This document shows, piece after piece, positions 1-10,735 of a DNA stretch of 64,000 bases (position 1 is its first letter; the number at the start of each line of letters is the position of its first letter). Source of the stretch: Daphnia carinata (lineage: Eukaryota > Arthropoda > Branchiopoda > Diplostraca > Daphniidae); NCBI RefSeq assembly GCF_022539665.2, contig NC_081339.1:1488001-1552000 (forward strand), in the 5' to 3' direction. The position numbers were made by a program, and so were the translations under genes. Under the pieces are notes generated by a model. The model saw nothing but the letters and a program-made list of their open reading frames with translations. It did no database searches and had not been told where the DNA came from.

Positions 1-1916
1 TTTTCAAACTATTTAAAGAGTTGGATATGAGTGAACAATCTCTCTTGCCTACGATGCCACATGTTATGCAAATTTATGGAAATCAGATTTTTTCTAAAGA
101 TATACCGTGATTTTTTTAAACAATCGATATAGGAAAAAAAAACCTGGAGAAACTTGACGCATGTCATACCGCACGAAAAAATGAAAGTAAAAGCTCGCAA
201 CTCTTCCATTCCGCATCAGATGTGAAAGGGAAAGAACACGCCGAAAGAAAGTCAGGTAAAAGTAGGAAAGAAGAAAACAATCGAATGTTTTTAATTCGAT
301 TATCTTTGGCTTCCCTACAATTTTCACGATGTGACAAGAAACATTTTTTTTTTTTAGATGACTATCAACATTCTTGACCATTTGTTTTGCACCGTGATAC
401 ATTTTTGCCGGGAGAGTTTCGACCTCATTCGTCGGGAATTCGTTGTCCCGCAACTGAGCCGACTCTTCACGTCATCCTTTTTTTTCTTTAAAATGTTTTA
501 GATCACGTAGTAAGTTTAGCAACCCGACGTTGCACAAAACATTCGACAGATGAAAAGCTCTTTCGAAATGCGTACAAAGTTATACGATCTAATCCTCCTA
601 TGCACTTTTCCTTTCTAAAGTGAAACATAACGTTAAAAAAAACCATCTTATGAAATCATATCTACTACAATTGGCCAATAACTTTCGCTTAAAGTGTGCA
701 TCCCTTCATTTTTTTTTAATCTTTCCTGCTTTAGTCGGAGCATGCTGTCAAAATTGTTAAATAGCTCTTGTTATGTTGTTAGCCCTGAAGGACAACGGTT
801 ATTCGTTTAACGGTGTGGGTGCGTGCATTGGGAATGTTAAACCCAAAATTTCAAGGTGAAGGAAACAACGGAGTTATTGATTTTCGGTGACAGGAGGGTG
901 ACCTTGAAATCGATTATGAATCACCTGTGAAAAGAAAAGGACTTGCCGGTAAATCGGAGTTCTGGTTATTCTGGTTTCAGCTGAGAAGAACAGGAAGAAC
1001 CAAAGTCGTTTGTCCTGGGATATTTACGACCAGTTGAAACAGCTCGAACTTATCCGGTTTAAATGAATGCGTCTTGTTTTTGGACACATTTTCCGCGATT
1101 ACGACAATCGCGGGTTTTGTATTCGAAGACCTTGGCAAAAGATGCAATCTCTGAAAGTCTTTGTTCATCGTGGACTATGCGTTCGCCATGCGTAATGTTG
1201 TTGACCATAAACACTGGGCTATAATGCAGTCGTAATATTTGAGGTAATAAAGATCGAAAACGCGGAACTCTCATCGGTTAAGCCATCTCGTAATTTGATT
1301 TTCACCTTGACTATCAGTTATGAGACCCTGTGCGAAACAAGGAAATTCAACTATTTCGACTTACCGGACATTCCTTTATTAGTTAGCTGGTCTGACAATG
1401 TATGCATTAAAGATTAGAGGGATTTTTTATTGAGAAAAACGGGGAAGAAAATCTTTTGTCAGGGCAAATAATTAAGTGCCATCTCATTCAAGATTAACAA
1501 CGCTCATTTAAGACAAACCTGCTTCCAAATGCATACCCTACGTGACCATTGATTCTATCCTCTTTCATTCAAAAGAAAGTACTTTCTCTTTCCACGAGAA
1601 ACTGGCAGAGAAGTGAATCCATTAAGCAACACATGAAACGTGTGTAGAGCAAAAAGAATGTCATTTCATCGAAAGTAAAAAATGCTGTCCGGATGAACAG
1701 CACCGTGACCCCAAAGAAAATGGTCATGTTCGATTGTGGCTTTCGTAAAGCATTCCGCCCATTTCTTTTACGAAATCTAGTCGGGAAAATAAAATAGCAA
1801 TTTATAATTAATTATGTTATTCCACTATTGTGCATATATTAGACACACGAAAAGACGATCCAGCGCCTGACACTGGGCCCTGCAATTTTCTTTTGAAGGG
1901 GAAAGTGGGAAAAAGT
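1..1916. other. Stretch without a recognised gene
   Basis: AT-rich sequence with only short open frames on both strands and no protein family I recognise. The minus-strand frame at 1059-1274 has a slightly protein-like composition but has no start context, neighbours or motif to support it. I also see no LTR or other element A sequence on this side of the gap. Confidence 0.6.
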
Positions 1917-2016
1917 NNNNNNNNNNNNNNNNNNNNNNNNNNNNNNNNNNNNNNNNNNNNNNNNNNNNNNNNNNNNNNNNNNNNNNNNNNNNNNNNNNNN
2001 NNNNNNNNNNNNNNNN
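1917..2016. other. Assembly gap (100 N)
   Basis: Exactly 100 N bases, the usual placeholder for a gap of unknown size. It removes the 5' LTR, gag and the first half of pol of element A, so the true distance between 1916 and 2017 is unknown. Confidence 0.98.
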
Positions 2017-2017
2017 A

Positions 2018-4005
2018 GCTGAGATGAAATATGCCACTACAGAGAAAGAAGCTTTGGCAGTGATTGATGCAATTAAACATTTTCGACATTATCTTTTGGA
2101 TAAGCCATTCGAGATTATTAGTGATCATCGTCCACTACAGTGGCTTAAGGATCAAAAAGATAACAATGGGATATTAGGACGATGGGCTATATTATTAGCT
2201 GCGACCAATTATGAGTTAAAGTATAGGCCTGGTCGTATTCACCAAAATGCTGACTGTTTGTCACGTTTAAAGGTGGCGAGTATTCAAACTGGGAAAAATA
2301 TTAAGTTTATTTGTGAGAAACAATTAGAAGATGAACTTTGTATAGCTATTAGGAATTATTTAGAGAAAGGAGAATTGGATGAAATTTTTCAACAAACTAG
2401 GCCAGATTGGGTAAAAGAAATTGAATATTTTGAAGTCATCGAAGGTACTTTTATCGGCATGAGTTGCCTTTGTCAAATAGCAAGCGCAGCGACGTAAATT
2501 ATCAATTGGTGTTACCTGTAGCGCTCCGCCATCTAGTGCTCAAGGAATTACATGACGCACCCATGGGAGGGCATTTAGCATTTTATAAGACGTATTTAAA
2601 AGTAAAAAACCATTATTATTGGCCTAACATGAGGGGCGATATTAAAGAGTATTGCCAAGCTTGCGAAATATGTATAGCTAACACTTCCTCTACATATAGA
2701 GCAGTTTTGCACCCTCATGAAGTCGCCAAAGCTCCTTTTCAAGTAATTGGAATGGACTTTTTAGGGCCTATCACTCCGATTTCGCCTAACGGAAATAGTT
2801 ATATTTTAGTTATTACTGATTATTTTAGTCGATGGGTGGAAGCAGTCGCTTTAAAAGATCAAACTGCGTCAACAACAGCCGAGTGTATATATAAGACTAT
2901 AATTGTACGTCATGGGATGCCAAAAGCAATTCTTTCTGATCGTGGGACTAATTTCACTTCAAAATTATTTCGATATTTTTGTAAGAAATTAAAGATTGAT
3001 CAAAGGTTAACAACTGCATATAATCCAGCCAGTAATGGGGAAACAGAGAGATTCAATAGGACATTAACAACAATGTTAAGGAAAGAATTAAAAGATGGAG
3101 AGCATTCCAATTGGGAAGATATGTTGGACGACGTATTATTTGCTTATCGTAGCTCAGTGCACGCCTCAACACTTCACACCCCTTATTATTTACTCCACGG
3201 TAGGGATCCCAATATTCCAATAAATGAATTTCTTGATGCGTCCCCAAAAACATTTAAATCTTCTTCGGATTATGTAGGTAATTTAGCGGAGCGTTTGCGT
3301 TATAGTTTTCAAAGGGTTAGAGAAGAAAGCGGAAAAGCTAGGGAGCGTCAGAGGGAACAATATAACAAACGCGCCAAAGAAAGACGATATGTGGTAGGCG
3401 ATAGAGTGTTATTGGATATTCGCGTAGTTAAAGATGGGGATAGCAGGAAATTCACTTCGAAATATAAAGGACCATATAGGGTAGTAAAAGTGTATTCTAA
3501 TAATACTGTAGATATAGCGGATAACTCTTACATCTGTCAACGTACTCACGTTAACAGATTAAAACCTTTGTACGAAACAATGCTTTGGCAGACAGAACAT
3601 TGTCCACCATTTGAGACCCCTTTCGAGTTTGAGAGTCGATTTCGTAAAACGATTTCAACCCAAACAATTGATTTATCAAAAAACGAGGATGGGCTTATAG
3701 ATGAGTTTAATGATTTGTGTGATGTCCAAGAAATTGTAAACCCTTCTCTCGTAAACAACGCACTTCTGGATAAAGAGATGAAAATACACACCGGAAATGG
3801 ATTTGAAAACCAGCTATTTCAAGCAAGGGAAAATCAACAAAATTCTATGGAAATCCCAATGAAGACGGATTTCATTCAACGGAATTCACAAGATTCTGGA
3901 ACTTCTCAAGAAAATTTGAAAAAAGATGATCCTCAAACGGTCTCGGACACCGGACGTCCACAAAGAAATCGCAGGAAGCCTATTCGATACACCGCTGGAT
4001 TTTAA
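2018..4005 (+). pseudogene. Partial pol of element A (RNase H end and integrase), frameshifted
   Basis: The reading frame enters from the gap inside RNase H (DHRPLQWL motif near 2130) and continues through the HHCC zinc-binding domain and the DDE integrase core (acidic residues in GMDFLGP, LSDRGTNF and NGETERF) to a C-terminal tail ending in RNRRKPIRY. Protein similarity to element B pol is high over the whole overlap. A single missing base near 2450 shifts the frame, so the sequence reads as two open frames: 2024-2497, and one from 2464 to the stop at 4005. The downstream frame has no ATG where it opens, which fits an inactivated gene or an assembly error. Protease and reverse transcriptase are not present in the window for this copy. 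Confidence 0.9.
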
Positions 4006-4035
4006 TTTTAATTTTTTTTTTATGATGGAAAAAGG

Positions 4036-4044
4036 ACTATATAA
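4036..4044 (+). promoter_or_regulatory. Internal TATA-like box ahead of accessory ORF A1
   Basis: ACTATATAA lies 31 bases after the pol stop and about 57 bases before the ATG of A1. The same nine bases lie at 21203-21211 in element B, again between pol and the accessory ORF, while the surrounding DNA has diverged. This suggests a promoter inside the element, but transcription has not been shown. Confidence 0.5.
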
Positions 4045-4100
4045 GCTCGTGACACATAGTGGCAGATATTCAACAGTTTCTTGGTGATCTTGAGCACAAC

Positions 4101-4640
4101 ATGGATTCGGACAGTACCGTTGAGCGGAACGCCTGGGACGTCGCCCAAACCATCGAAGTGGCGATGACTTCGCAATTGTCCATGGGAGAGGAAGAGCCCG
4201 CGGAAAAAAAGTGCAAGCTCGAAGAAGGAGAGATAGAAAGCACTGACGAAGAAGAAGAAATCAAGAGGGAGAAGGATTTAGAGGAGTTTCTGCATCCAGC
4301 AGTGACTAAAGAACAACGAAAGAATAGAGATGAAACTGATAAGATTTGTGATGAAATGTTAGAACCCTACCGAAACCAAGAATGTCATTCTGAAGATTCA
4401 GAAGACGAACACAACTGGCGTAAAGAAAAGAGGCGTTTCAACAGGGAGATGCGGAAACGGACCAGGGATTTAGCGGACGAACTTCAACTCCACATCCGCC
4501 AGGAAAATTGGAGAAAAGCAGTTGTCAAATTGAAAAGGATTTTGGATCTGGACCCTGAGAACAGGAGCCCACCTCTCTACGGATGGTTTCCTGAGGATTG
4601 GAATCCCCACTACCGTTGCAGATTCTGCAAGAATAATTAA
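4101..4640 (+). CDS. Accessory ORF A1, unknown function, shared between elements A and B
   Basis: A 179-residue ORF starting at ATG 4101, the first ATG after the TATA-like box; a GTG at 4059 extends the frame but is unlikely. It begins MDSDS, has an acidic stretch (LEEGEIE, then EEEEI, about residues 54-70), a charged helical middle rich in Arg, Lys and Glu, and a C-terminal module around ILDLDPENRSPPLYGW, then Trp and a CRFC pair at the end. The same module occurs in A2 (to 6026) and in element B (to 21851). The A..LK.IL.LDP.N pattern resembles the second helix of a TPR repeat, but I do not recognise the family. It lies after pol and before env, where canonical gypsy elements have no gene. 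No frame breaks are seen. The existence of the ORF family is well supported; its function is unknown. Confidence 0.75.
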   Translation: MDSDSTVERNAWDVAQTIEVAMTSQLSMGEEEPAEKKCKLEEGEIESTDEEEEIKREKDLEEFLHPAVTKEQRKNRDETDKICDEMLEPYRNQECHSEDSEDEHNWRKEKRRFNREMRKRTRDLADELQLHIRQENWRKAVVKLKRILDLDPENRSPPLYGWFPEDWNPHYRCRFCKNN

Positions 4641-5289
4641 AGAAGCAGGACAGCTGAAGATTTTATCGTCTTTATAAAATTTATTTATTTGTTGTAGTGC
4701 TTTTTGTGTGGCTTATTATATTATTCCTTTTGTGTATGTGTTATTTTTCTTATGACTATTCATGTGTCCTTTTGTCAACTTTTAGTATCTCTTGCTCTTG
4801 TGCTTATCCGACAAACAATATACTTATCCTTTAGATACAAATTTTGGGTATACAATTTTAATTTTGGCTCTTACGAATGATAATAAAAGAAAAAAAGGGG
4901 GTTTTCTTTTCTTTTACGAGCCACAGTTGGTGTAGACATTGGAAAAAAAATGTTAGTTTAATAATGAATAAAAGAAATTCAAAAATAGCAGAAGAAAGAG
5001 TAGTGTTACACTACTGTATTAGAAATTGGATAAGCGAACGGCAAGGGTGCGAATACAGTTCAATATATATATATTTTCAAATATATATAAATAGAATTTG
5101 ACGACAATTTTTGTCTGTTTCTTATAGTTATTTTTAAGTTGTACGAATTGTTAATTCTGTTATATATATATGTTTATTATAAATGAAATTTTTTTTTATA
5201 TATATGCTTGTACTTCTTGGAAATTGTAATCAATTCCCTTCTTCATGTTACCCATATATGGTTATCTCTTCGTTTGCTTTGCAACAAAA
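4641..5289 (+). other. AT-rich spacer between the two accessory ORFs of element A
   Basis: Very AT-rich, with several TATATATA runs (for example near 5161-5171) that could serve A2 as promoter elements. I see no coding signal. Confidence 0.5.
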
Positions 5290-6026
5290 ATGGATTCAGA
5301 AACAAAAGAAGAATTGCTTACACCATCAAGAAGAAACACCAAAAGTTATTTCAAGAAGGCTGACAATGACACTTTTGCCTATATAACAAACGTGGGCGCA
5401 AGGAAAGGGATCAATCCTTTCACTTCACAAGTCTTGAAAAATCATTTTAACAAAATGTCTAAGGACCTTACGGGAGATTATCGGCTTTCCCCGTACACCA
5501 CTCGTCGGCATAGTTCCAACAGTGCTTGGCGGCTAAGGCCAATTGATTTCGGTGAGCCGGAAGCGGGCCATCTAACCGCATTACCCCTCCACCTGTTCCG
5601 CCCCGAGTACCTTTCCCACCGCAAGTGACTTTGCCATCCCGTACCCGGATCCGTGCTCCACCCCGGGTCCAGCCCAACCCGGCTCCACCTCAAACAAGAT
5701 CCAACCCGGTGCGCGTAAGGCCAATCGCTACACTTATGCCGGAACCCGCACGCCCCACCTGGCCTACCCGACGCGATTTAAATCTTCATGAACTTTACCT
5801 TCGCACCGGAGTTTTAAGATTGGCGCTACTAAACGCTTTATACGAGGAGAATTGGCAAGGAGCGGTGGAAAACCTTCAAGCAATTTTAGAGCTTGACCCA
5901 CAGAACCGCATGCCGCCACCACCAAATTGGGCGCTATCCCAATGGTGGATACAAGACGTCTGCCCTACCTGCGGACGGGCCGGAAGACGCCCCAATGGCC
6001 CGATTGTCGTGACCATTGATGATTGA
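5290..6026 (+). pseudogene. Accessory ORF A2, frameshifted relative of A1
   Basis: The open frame starts at ATG 5245. The second ATG at 5290 gives an MDSE start like the other copies and is preferred. This frame runs to a TGA at 5626. The C-terminal half lies in another frame, open from 5556 to the stop at 6026, and is Pro/Arg-rich before it reaches the shared module (LLNALYEENW, then AILELDPQNRMPPPP and tryptophans) and a CPTC pair. One indel between about 5556 and 5626 explains the split. A2 is more divergent from A1 than two copies in one element need be, so it is probably an old duplication or a separate capture. Its GC content is higher than that of the surrounding spacers. Confidence 0.6.
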
Positions 6027-6174
6027 CCTTTCATTATTGTTTTCGTTATACTATTATTTCTGTTTTTTTTTCCACATTCATTTCTTTTATAATTGTATCT
6101 CTTGTTTTCTTCATATTATTATTCATTATATACATTTTTTTAATCTTACACTTGTCTTGTCTTAATTCTTTCTC

Positions 6175-6198
6175 AATAAATAAAAAAAAAAAAAAAAA
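6175..6198 (+). terminator. AATAAA plus A tract after accessory ORF A2
   Basis: AATAAA at 6175-6180 is followed at once by a 17-base A run (6182-6198). Element B has AATAAA and A runs in the corresponding place. It can be read as a polyadenylation signal or as the scar of a captured polyadenylated RNA. Confidence 0.4.
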
Positions 6199-7463
6199 GT
6201 TATAGCGAATGCACAAAACATGTTACTACAGAATTCGCTAATAATAATAATAATAACAAAGAGGATAACCTCTGAGTTAAAGAGAAAAAAAAGAGAAAGG
6301 AAAAGACAATGACAACATTCATCATTACTTTTTTGTGTCTTAATTATTTTCATATTTCTATTTCTCACTTTTGTTTTCTTTTTATCTTATAAACGATGTT
6401 AAAATTATATGTGTTTTTGAAAAATGTTTTCCTTCAAAATTGTAAGCCCTTAAATTCTGTGTTCCGTTTTTCTTAAGTATAACATTATTAACAATCCGAA
6501 TACCGAGTAAGTTTAGAACATTTTATTAAACCTTTATTTCATACAATTACATTAACAGCAATAGCACAAATATGAAAAACTATCAATGATGTAGAAACAA
6601 AACTTTTGTTCTAAACGCACAAATTGCTTTACACACACAATTCCTCTTCTACTGCATCTCCAAGTCACTTTTTCTTCTTGAATGTAGCCACCGCCCAGAT
6701 TTTTTTTTTCACAACGCGTCTCTCACTTTACACTTCTTTTTACTTTCCCTCTCGAGCGAACACTGAATTTGTTCCAACACTTCGCAGCTAGCGAAGAAAA
6801 AATATTTTTACTCCCCCAATTTTGCCAGAGGGCAACTAACAAGCCTCCCCTTCCACTCGCGTTCATATTTCAAAAAATTCCTTGTCCCCCTCCAAGCGCG
6901 TTAGCTCCGCCCACCTGTTCATGTTTCACATCTTTTCTCCTCCGTTTCTAGCAAAGTCCTTTTTCCCTTGCGTTGGACTTAGAAAAAAATCGAAAATCTG
7001 AGTTTGACCTTTGGCGCACGGACTTTTTCTGCCGTAAAAATTTTAAAACGTTTCTTTTCTTCTCCGCATAATTAAGCGAAACCATCCTTTTCAATTATTT
7101 CTTTCTGAAAAATACGAGCATCTTCTCCTCTTTCCAGTAATATCACTTTCGATTAAAAAATAAATTTTCCTTCTGTCCAAAACACAGTTAGAATGCGATA
7201 CCCTTTTATTTTCCTATCTTTTGCTGTAGCGCGGCTACTGAAAAGCCGACGGGAAACCGTTGACCTTTCAAAGCCGTCGAGAAGTTTTTTACTTTTACCT
7301 TCTCTTCTTTCTTTACCTTTTATTTTATTTCAACTATATATATATATAATCCAAAATATTATAAAAACCCAATGTCGATGTAGAATATTTTTGGCCACTG
7401 CTCTGTGTATTGTTAAATTTTTCTTATGTATTGTTTTTTTTAATTTTTTTGACATATGTAGAA
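6199..7463 (+). other. Non-coding leader ahead of env in element A
   Basis: About 1.3 kb without a convincing gene, pyrimidine-rich toward env. It contains the structured block at 7231-7277. It ends in a T-rich tract and TAG (7459-7461) directly before the env ATG, which looks like a splice acceptor. Confidence 0.55.
7231..7277 (+). ncRNA. Putative structured RNA block upstream of env (element A)
   Basis: An inner stem CGACGG (7247-7252) pairs with CCGTTG (7257-7262) around a GAAA tetraloop. An outer stem GCGGCT (7231-7236) pairs with AGCCGT (7272-7277). Element B keeps the same inner stem and an outer stem of different sequence at 23108-23164. Conservation of pairing with sequence change suggests function in the RNA, perhaps splicing, export or packaging. 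Confidence 0.45.
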
Positions 7464-9131
7464 ATGTCGCCTTTTCCAATTGTCTTACTGCTATGTCTTT
7501 TTGGGCTTCACGTTCGAGCCTTTGAAACGACCGTATGCGATTGTACTGAATCATCAAAAATGGGAATAATTCAATTTTCGGATGACGATTGTCATCCGGA
7601 AATAAATGATGAACACTCCATTGACGTACAATATTCAGTGCATAGTGAAGTTCGCGCCGCAGTTCAATTTCCAGGATATATTTGTGCGAAGTGGAAACAA
7701 ATTCGACATGTCACCATGAATTTTTTTGGACAATTGGTGATTGTGCCGGATAAAATTCCACTTGACACTACGCCAAATGAGTGCAACGATATGATTAACA
7801 GTCTTCGGTGCGAAGATCAAAAAATGACTGCTGAGGAAAATAAATTTGTATTCGACCGTGAACCTGAAATTTTTGGTCATTGGTTACAAACGATCGACGT
7901 GGAAATTATTAATTGTGTGCTCGAAAAAATTCGCCTATATCAAGATGTGGAAGATAGTAATTTTTCTACGCCGATAGGAATTGCTTCTGCCTTAACAGGT
8001 CATTTGTCGCATAATCATTTGACATTAGTTTGGGACAAAACATATACTCAACGATCTGAACCAAAAGCTCATCTCATTGAATCTGGTATTGGAAAATTAA
8101 TACGAAAAACGGGAAATGATAAAATTTTTCGCCTTCAAGATGACAAAAAACAATTGGATTTTCATTTAACTTTTCAACCGCGTTGTATTCCCATACAAAA
8201 CTCTTGTTCAAAGAAATCTGATGCCTTTAATATTCTCGGCCAATCAAAACTCTTCGTTACAACGGCGGCCATCATGGAAAATTTGTCGACAATAACATTG
8301 GCAGAGCTCGCGCCACATGGCGGCCAAAATTTGGACCATCCCGCTACTTTACAATATGTTCGTGATCAACTTACGGACCATGAAAATGAATTATCACGAT
8401 TAATTCAAATCTTGCAGTGTGATTCAAGAAATGCGAAACATGTAAGAGCAATTATTGCAGCACAATATAATGGCTGGTTAGCTGCTTCACATCTAGATCT
8501 ACCCAAGTGCACAAAATTGCAAGCCTTTGGAAAAACCGCCATTGTCATCTCGTGTAAACCTTTAAATGTGACTTTCGAAACAGTCGTAACGTCTTGCGGA
8601 CCGAAACCAAAATTTAAAAATTATACAATTAACCTGGACGGTTGGGAACTCGTTAAATATTCGCCGTGTTATTGGACAAATGAATTTGTGAACTTCAATG
8701 ACATACCTCATGCGTTTCGCAATAACACTTGGAAGCCTGTGAATGCAAGTAACTCTTGCGCATTCTTTTCGGTATGAAGACGTGAAATTTTTTGATTATG
8801 AACATAAAAGTAACCCTTCGTATAGTGAAACTATTATGGATCATATGAGTATAATGGCTGATATTGCCGCAGCTATGAATGAACATTCGCCGAGTGAGTT
8901 TTCAACCAATAATCGTCCAAGTGTCACCAACGTCTTATTATCCGCATCTGGAGTGGCTAGTTATACCAGCTGGTGGAAAACTATTAAAATTATTTCTTCA
9001 TCGGTGTACTATGCCTCCTGGGTCTACTTTTCTTACGCATTTGTTATGGCTGTGGATTTTTCGGACTTATCAGCAAGTTATGCTGTCGCCCAATTCAAGA
9101 ACCGGAGCCTGATTTCACTTACCAAGTCTGA
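7464..9131 (+). pseudogene. env: Element A envelope glycoprotein gene, broken
   Basis: Starts at ATG 7464 with a hydrophobic signal peptide (FPIVLLLCLFGLHV), then an ectodomain with many cysteines: a VCDC pair near the mature N terminus, and later CGPKPK and a GWELVKYSPCYW block. It is co-linear with the intact env of element B. The frame is lost by an indel near 8740, so the first frame stops at 8777, and again near 8990 just before the membrane anchor; the homologous end is about 9131. No Env with a working anchor can be made from this copy as read. A T-rich tract and TAG at 7459-7461 mark a likely splice acceptor. Assembly error is less likely, with two separate breaks here and others in the same element. 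Confidence 0.85.
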
Positions 9132-9151
9132 TTACGGGACGTAATCTCGCA

Positions 9152-9680
9152 CCGCCGGGAGTGATGTAACGAAGTCACTAAAATACAACTTTTGATTATA
9201 TTTTATCTTCATTGTTTGTTTTCTTTATATTAAAATTATATATTATGTTTGTTGTGCATTATATTTAAAGTATACATTATAAATATAGTAATTCAAGTGT
9301 CGTTGACATTTCCTTGAATTCTATTTTTATATTATACTTTACATCCTGCTTATTGCTGATTGGATGAGCTTAATGCGTAGAACATCGCGCCATACATTTC
9401 CTGAATAAGAAATGTTGCTGCGTGAGATATTCAATAACTTATATCCGGAGCTCATCTGTCGGAAATGCTATGTTTCCCTCAAACATGTAAAACGTATAAA
9501 AGGCTACCCTTTTTGTTCCCAAAAGTTGTTCCACAGTTCTCCAGCTCTCTCTTGTTCTAGTTCCAGTTTTAGTTCCAGCTCTCATTCTTAGTGCTCCAAG
9601 TGCTATTATTTTCTTCAAATATAGTGAGTTTAATTTGTTCTTATTCAATAATTATTGTGAGTGTCTTCATCGCTTCTTGT
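9152..9680 (+). repeat. Polypurine tract and 3' LTR of element A
   Basis: CCGCCGGGAGTGA (9152-9164) precedes TGTAACG. The same tract stands directly before the 3' LTR of element B, so the LTR starts at 9165. A TATA box (TATAAAAG, 9495-9502) lies in the LTR. The right end is uncertain: unit DNA of the tRNA array begins at about 9681, and no matching CA end or target duplication is visible, so the LTR may be truncated. Its sequence has largely diverged from the element B LTR. Confidence 0.7.
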
Positions 9681-9749
9681 GTAACTACTTTCCGAAATTG
9701 ACTCAGTTGCCCCGAAGCGTGTAGAAAACTAAGTCGATTTTGAATTATT

Positions 9750-9843
9750 CCTTCGATAGCTCAGTTGGTAGAGCGGTGGACTGTAGACTAAAGGTGATTA
9801 TCGAGTTATCCATAGGTCACTGGTTCAACTCCGGTTCGAAGGA
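9750..9843 (+). tRNA. tRNA-Tyr (GTA) with 21-nt intron, unit 1
   Basis: A cloverleaf folds with acceptor CCTTCGA/TCGAAGG, a D arm with AGCTCAGTTGGTAGAGC, anticodon GTA and a T arm containing GGTTCAACTCC. A 21-base intron sits one base after the anticodon, the canonical place for tRNA-Tyr. CCA is not encoded. Confidence 0.95.
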
Positions 9844-10528
9844 TATTTTACTTCAGTTTTACTATTTGGTAATTGTTTCCATTTGTTTTGCTGTACCTCA
9901 TTACCAATCTGACCCTTTGGACTACATTCAAATTCCCCAAACCCTTCCATTTTACTAGCTCGAGAAACATTTTTCCTGATAATAAGAGCAGCGCTCATAG
10001 GTTAACAATTTTTATACGCCTTGGATTTAGCAGTATATTTGGGACTTAATGCCCTAATGCATTACGTTAATGAATAATATAAGGGGTTGATGTTACAAAA
10101 GCTTTATTGGGTAACGTTAAACAACACACTATTTCAAAACATGTCGCTATTTTTACCGAATGAATATATAAAGCGGCTATGCTTTTCCTGTACTTTTATC
10201 AAAATTGTTACAATCACGTGAACACTTACGTTAATGTATCGTTGAAATAACGCGTTAATTGGCGCATCAACTAAATGTAAGAAAATCACGCTACGTCAAT
10301 TTAGCCGATAACGCTGACAACTCAAAATCCCTTAACGTAACATGACTATTATTTCGTGCAATCAGCCTGAGGGCACTACTAGGCACTACTAGCCATCGGC
10401 CAGTAAGTACCTGAATATAGTTCACTTTACAAAACTGACGGATGGCTAACGTTCACTACTAACTAGATCCAATTCCCATACTTTCAACGTTAACCTGCAG
10501 CAACCAATGACACTTGAACTACAAGAGG
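9844..10528 (+). other. Unit spacer between tRNA-Tyr and U6 (also in units 2 and 3)
   Basis: About 690 bases with no coding signal, repeated nearly unchanged at 11458-12133 and 13057-13663. The last about 100 bases must hold the U6 upstream promoter, but I cannot name a proximal sequence element with confidence. Confidence 0.6.
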
Positions 10529-10536
10529 TATAAAAG
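10529..10536 (+). promoter_or_regulatory. TATA box of U6, unit 1
   Basis: TATAAAAG begins 31 bases before the U6 start, the spacing expected for Pol III type 3 promoters. The same box is at 12134 in unit 2 and near 25790 in unit 3. Confidence 0.75.
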
Positions 10537-10559
10537 CTTTGGTTGGCACGCTTGGTGTT

Positions 10560-10575
10560 GTATTCCATACGGAAT

Positions 10576-10615
<40 letters not shown>

Positions 10616-10666
10616 GGCCCCTGCGCAAGGATGACACGCAAAATCGTGAAGCGTTCCACATTTTTT
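10560..10666 (+). ncRNA. U6: U6 spliceosomal snRNA, unit 1
   Basis: From ATATAC onward this is near-canonical U6: the ACAGAGA box, the AGC triad, the U4-pairing region, the internal stem-loop and a final T run. U6 base-pairs with the 5' splice site and U2 in the catalytic core of the spliceosome. The 5' stem-loop is not the usual one: GTATTCC pairs with GGAATAC around an ATAC loop. Pairing is kept although the sequence is replaced. The TATA box and T-run terminator fit Pol III transcription, so this copy could be functional. Confidence 0.9.
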
Positions 10667-10735
10667 CTTTATTTATTATTGTAGCAAAAGCCCGTTTAAT
10701 ACGCAATGCCATGTTCTTGCAGTTTTGACTGAACG

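Larger units (their letters stand above)
2017..9680 (+). mobile_element. Element A: 3' part of an env-bearing Ty3/gypsy retroelement
   Basis: Ordered parts after the gap: end of RNase H and integrase (2018-4005), a TATA-like box (4038), accessory ORF A1 (4101-4640), accessory ORF A2 (5290-6026), an A tract (6182-6198), a structured block (7231-7277), env (7464-9131), a purine-rich PPT next to the LTR, and one LTR (9165 to about 9680). The order matches element B (13664-25715). Pol, A2 and env each carry frame breaks, so this copy looks dead. The 5' half lies in the gap or is absent. Confidence 0.88.

Noticed and set aside
7231-7277. Hammerhead ribozyme ahead of env
   Set aside because: CTGA and GAAA are present, but the CTGATGA core and the required third stem with a cleavage site are not.
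8879-9112. Alternative ORF within the end of element A env
   Set aside because: Other frame of the env sequence created by the frameshifts.
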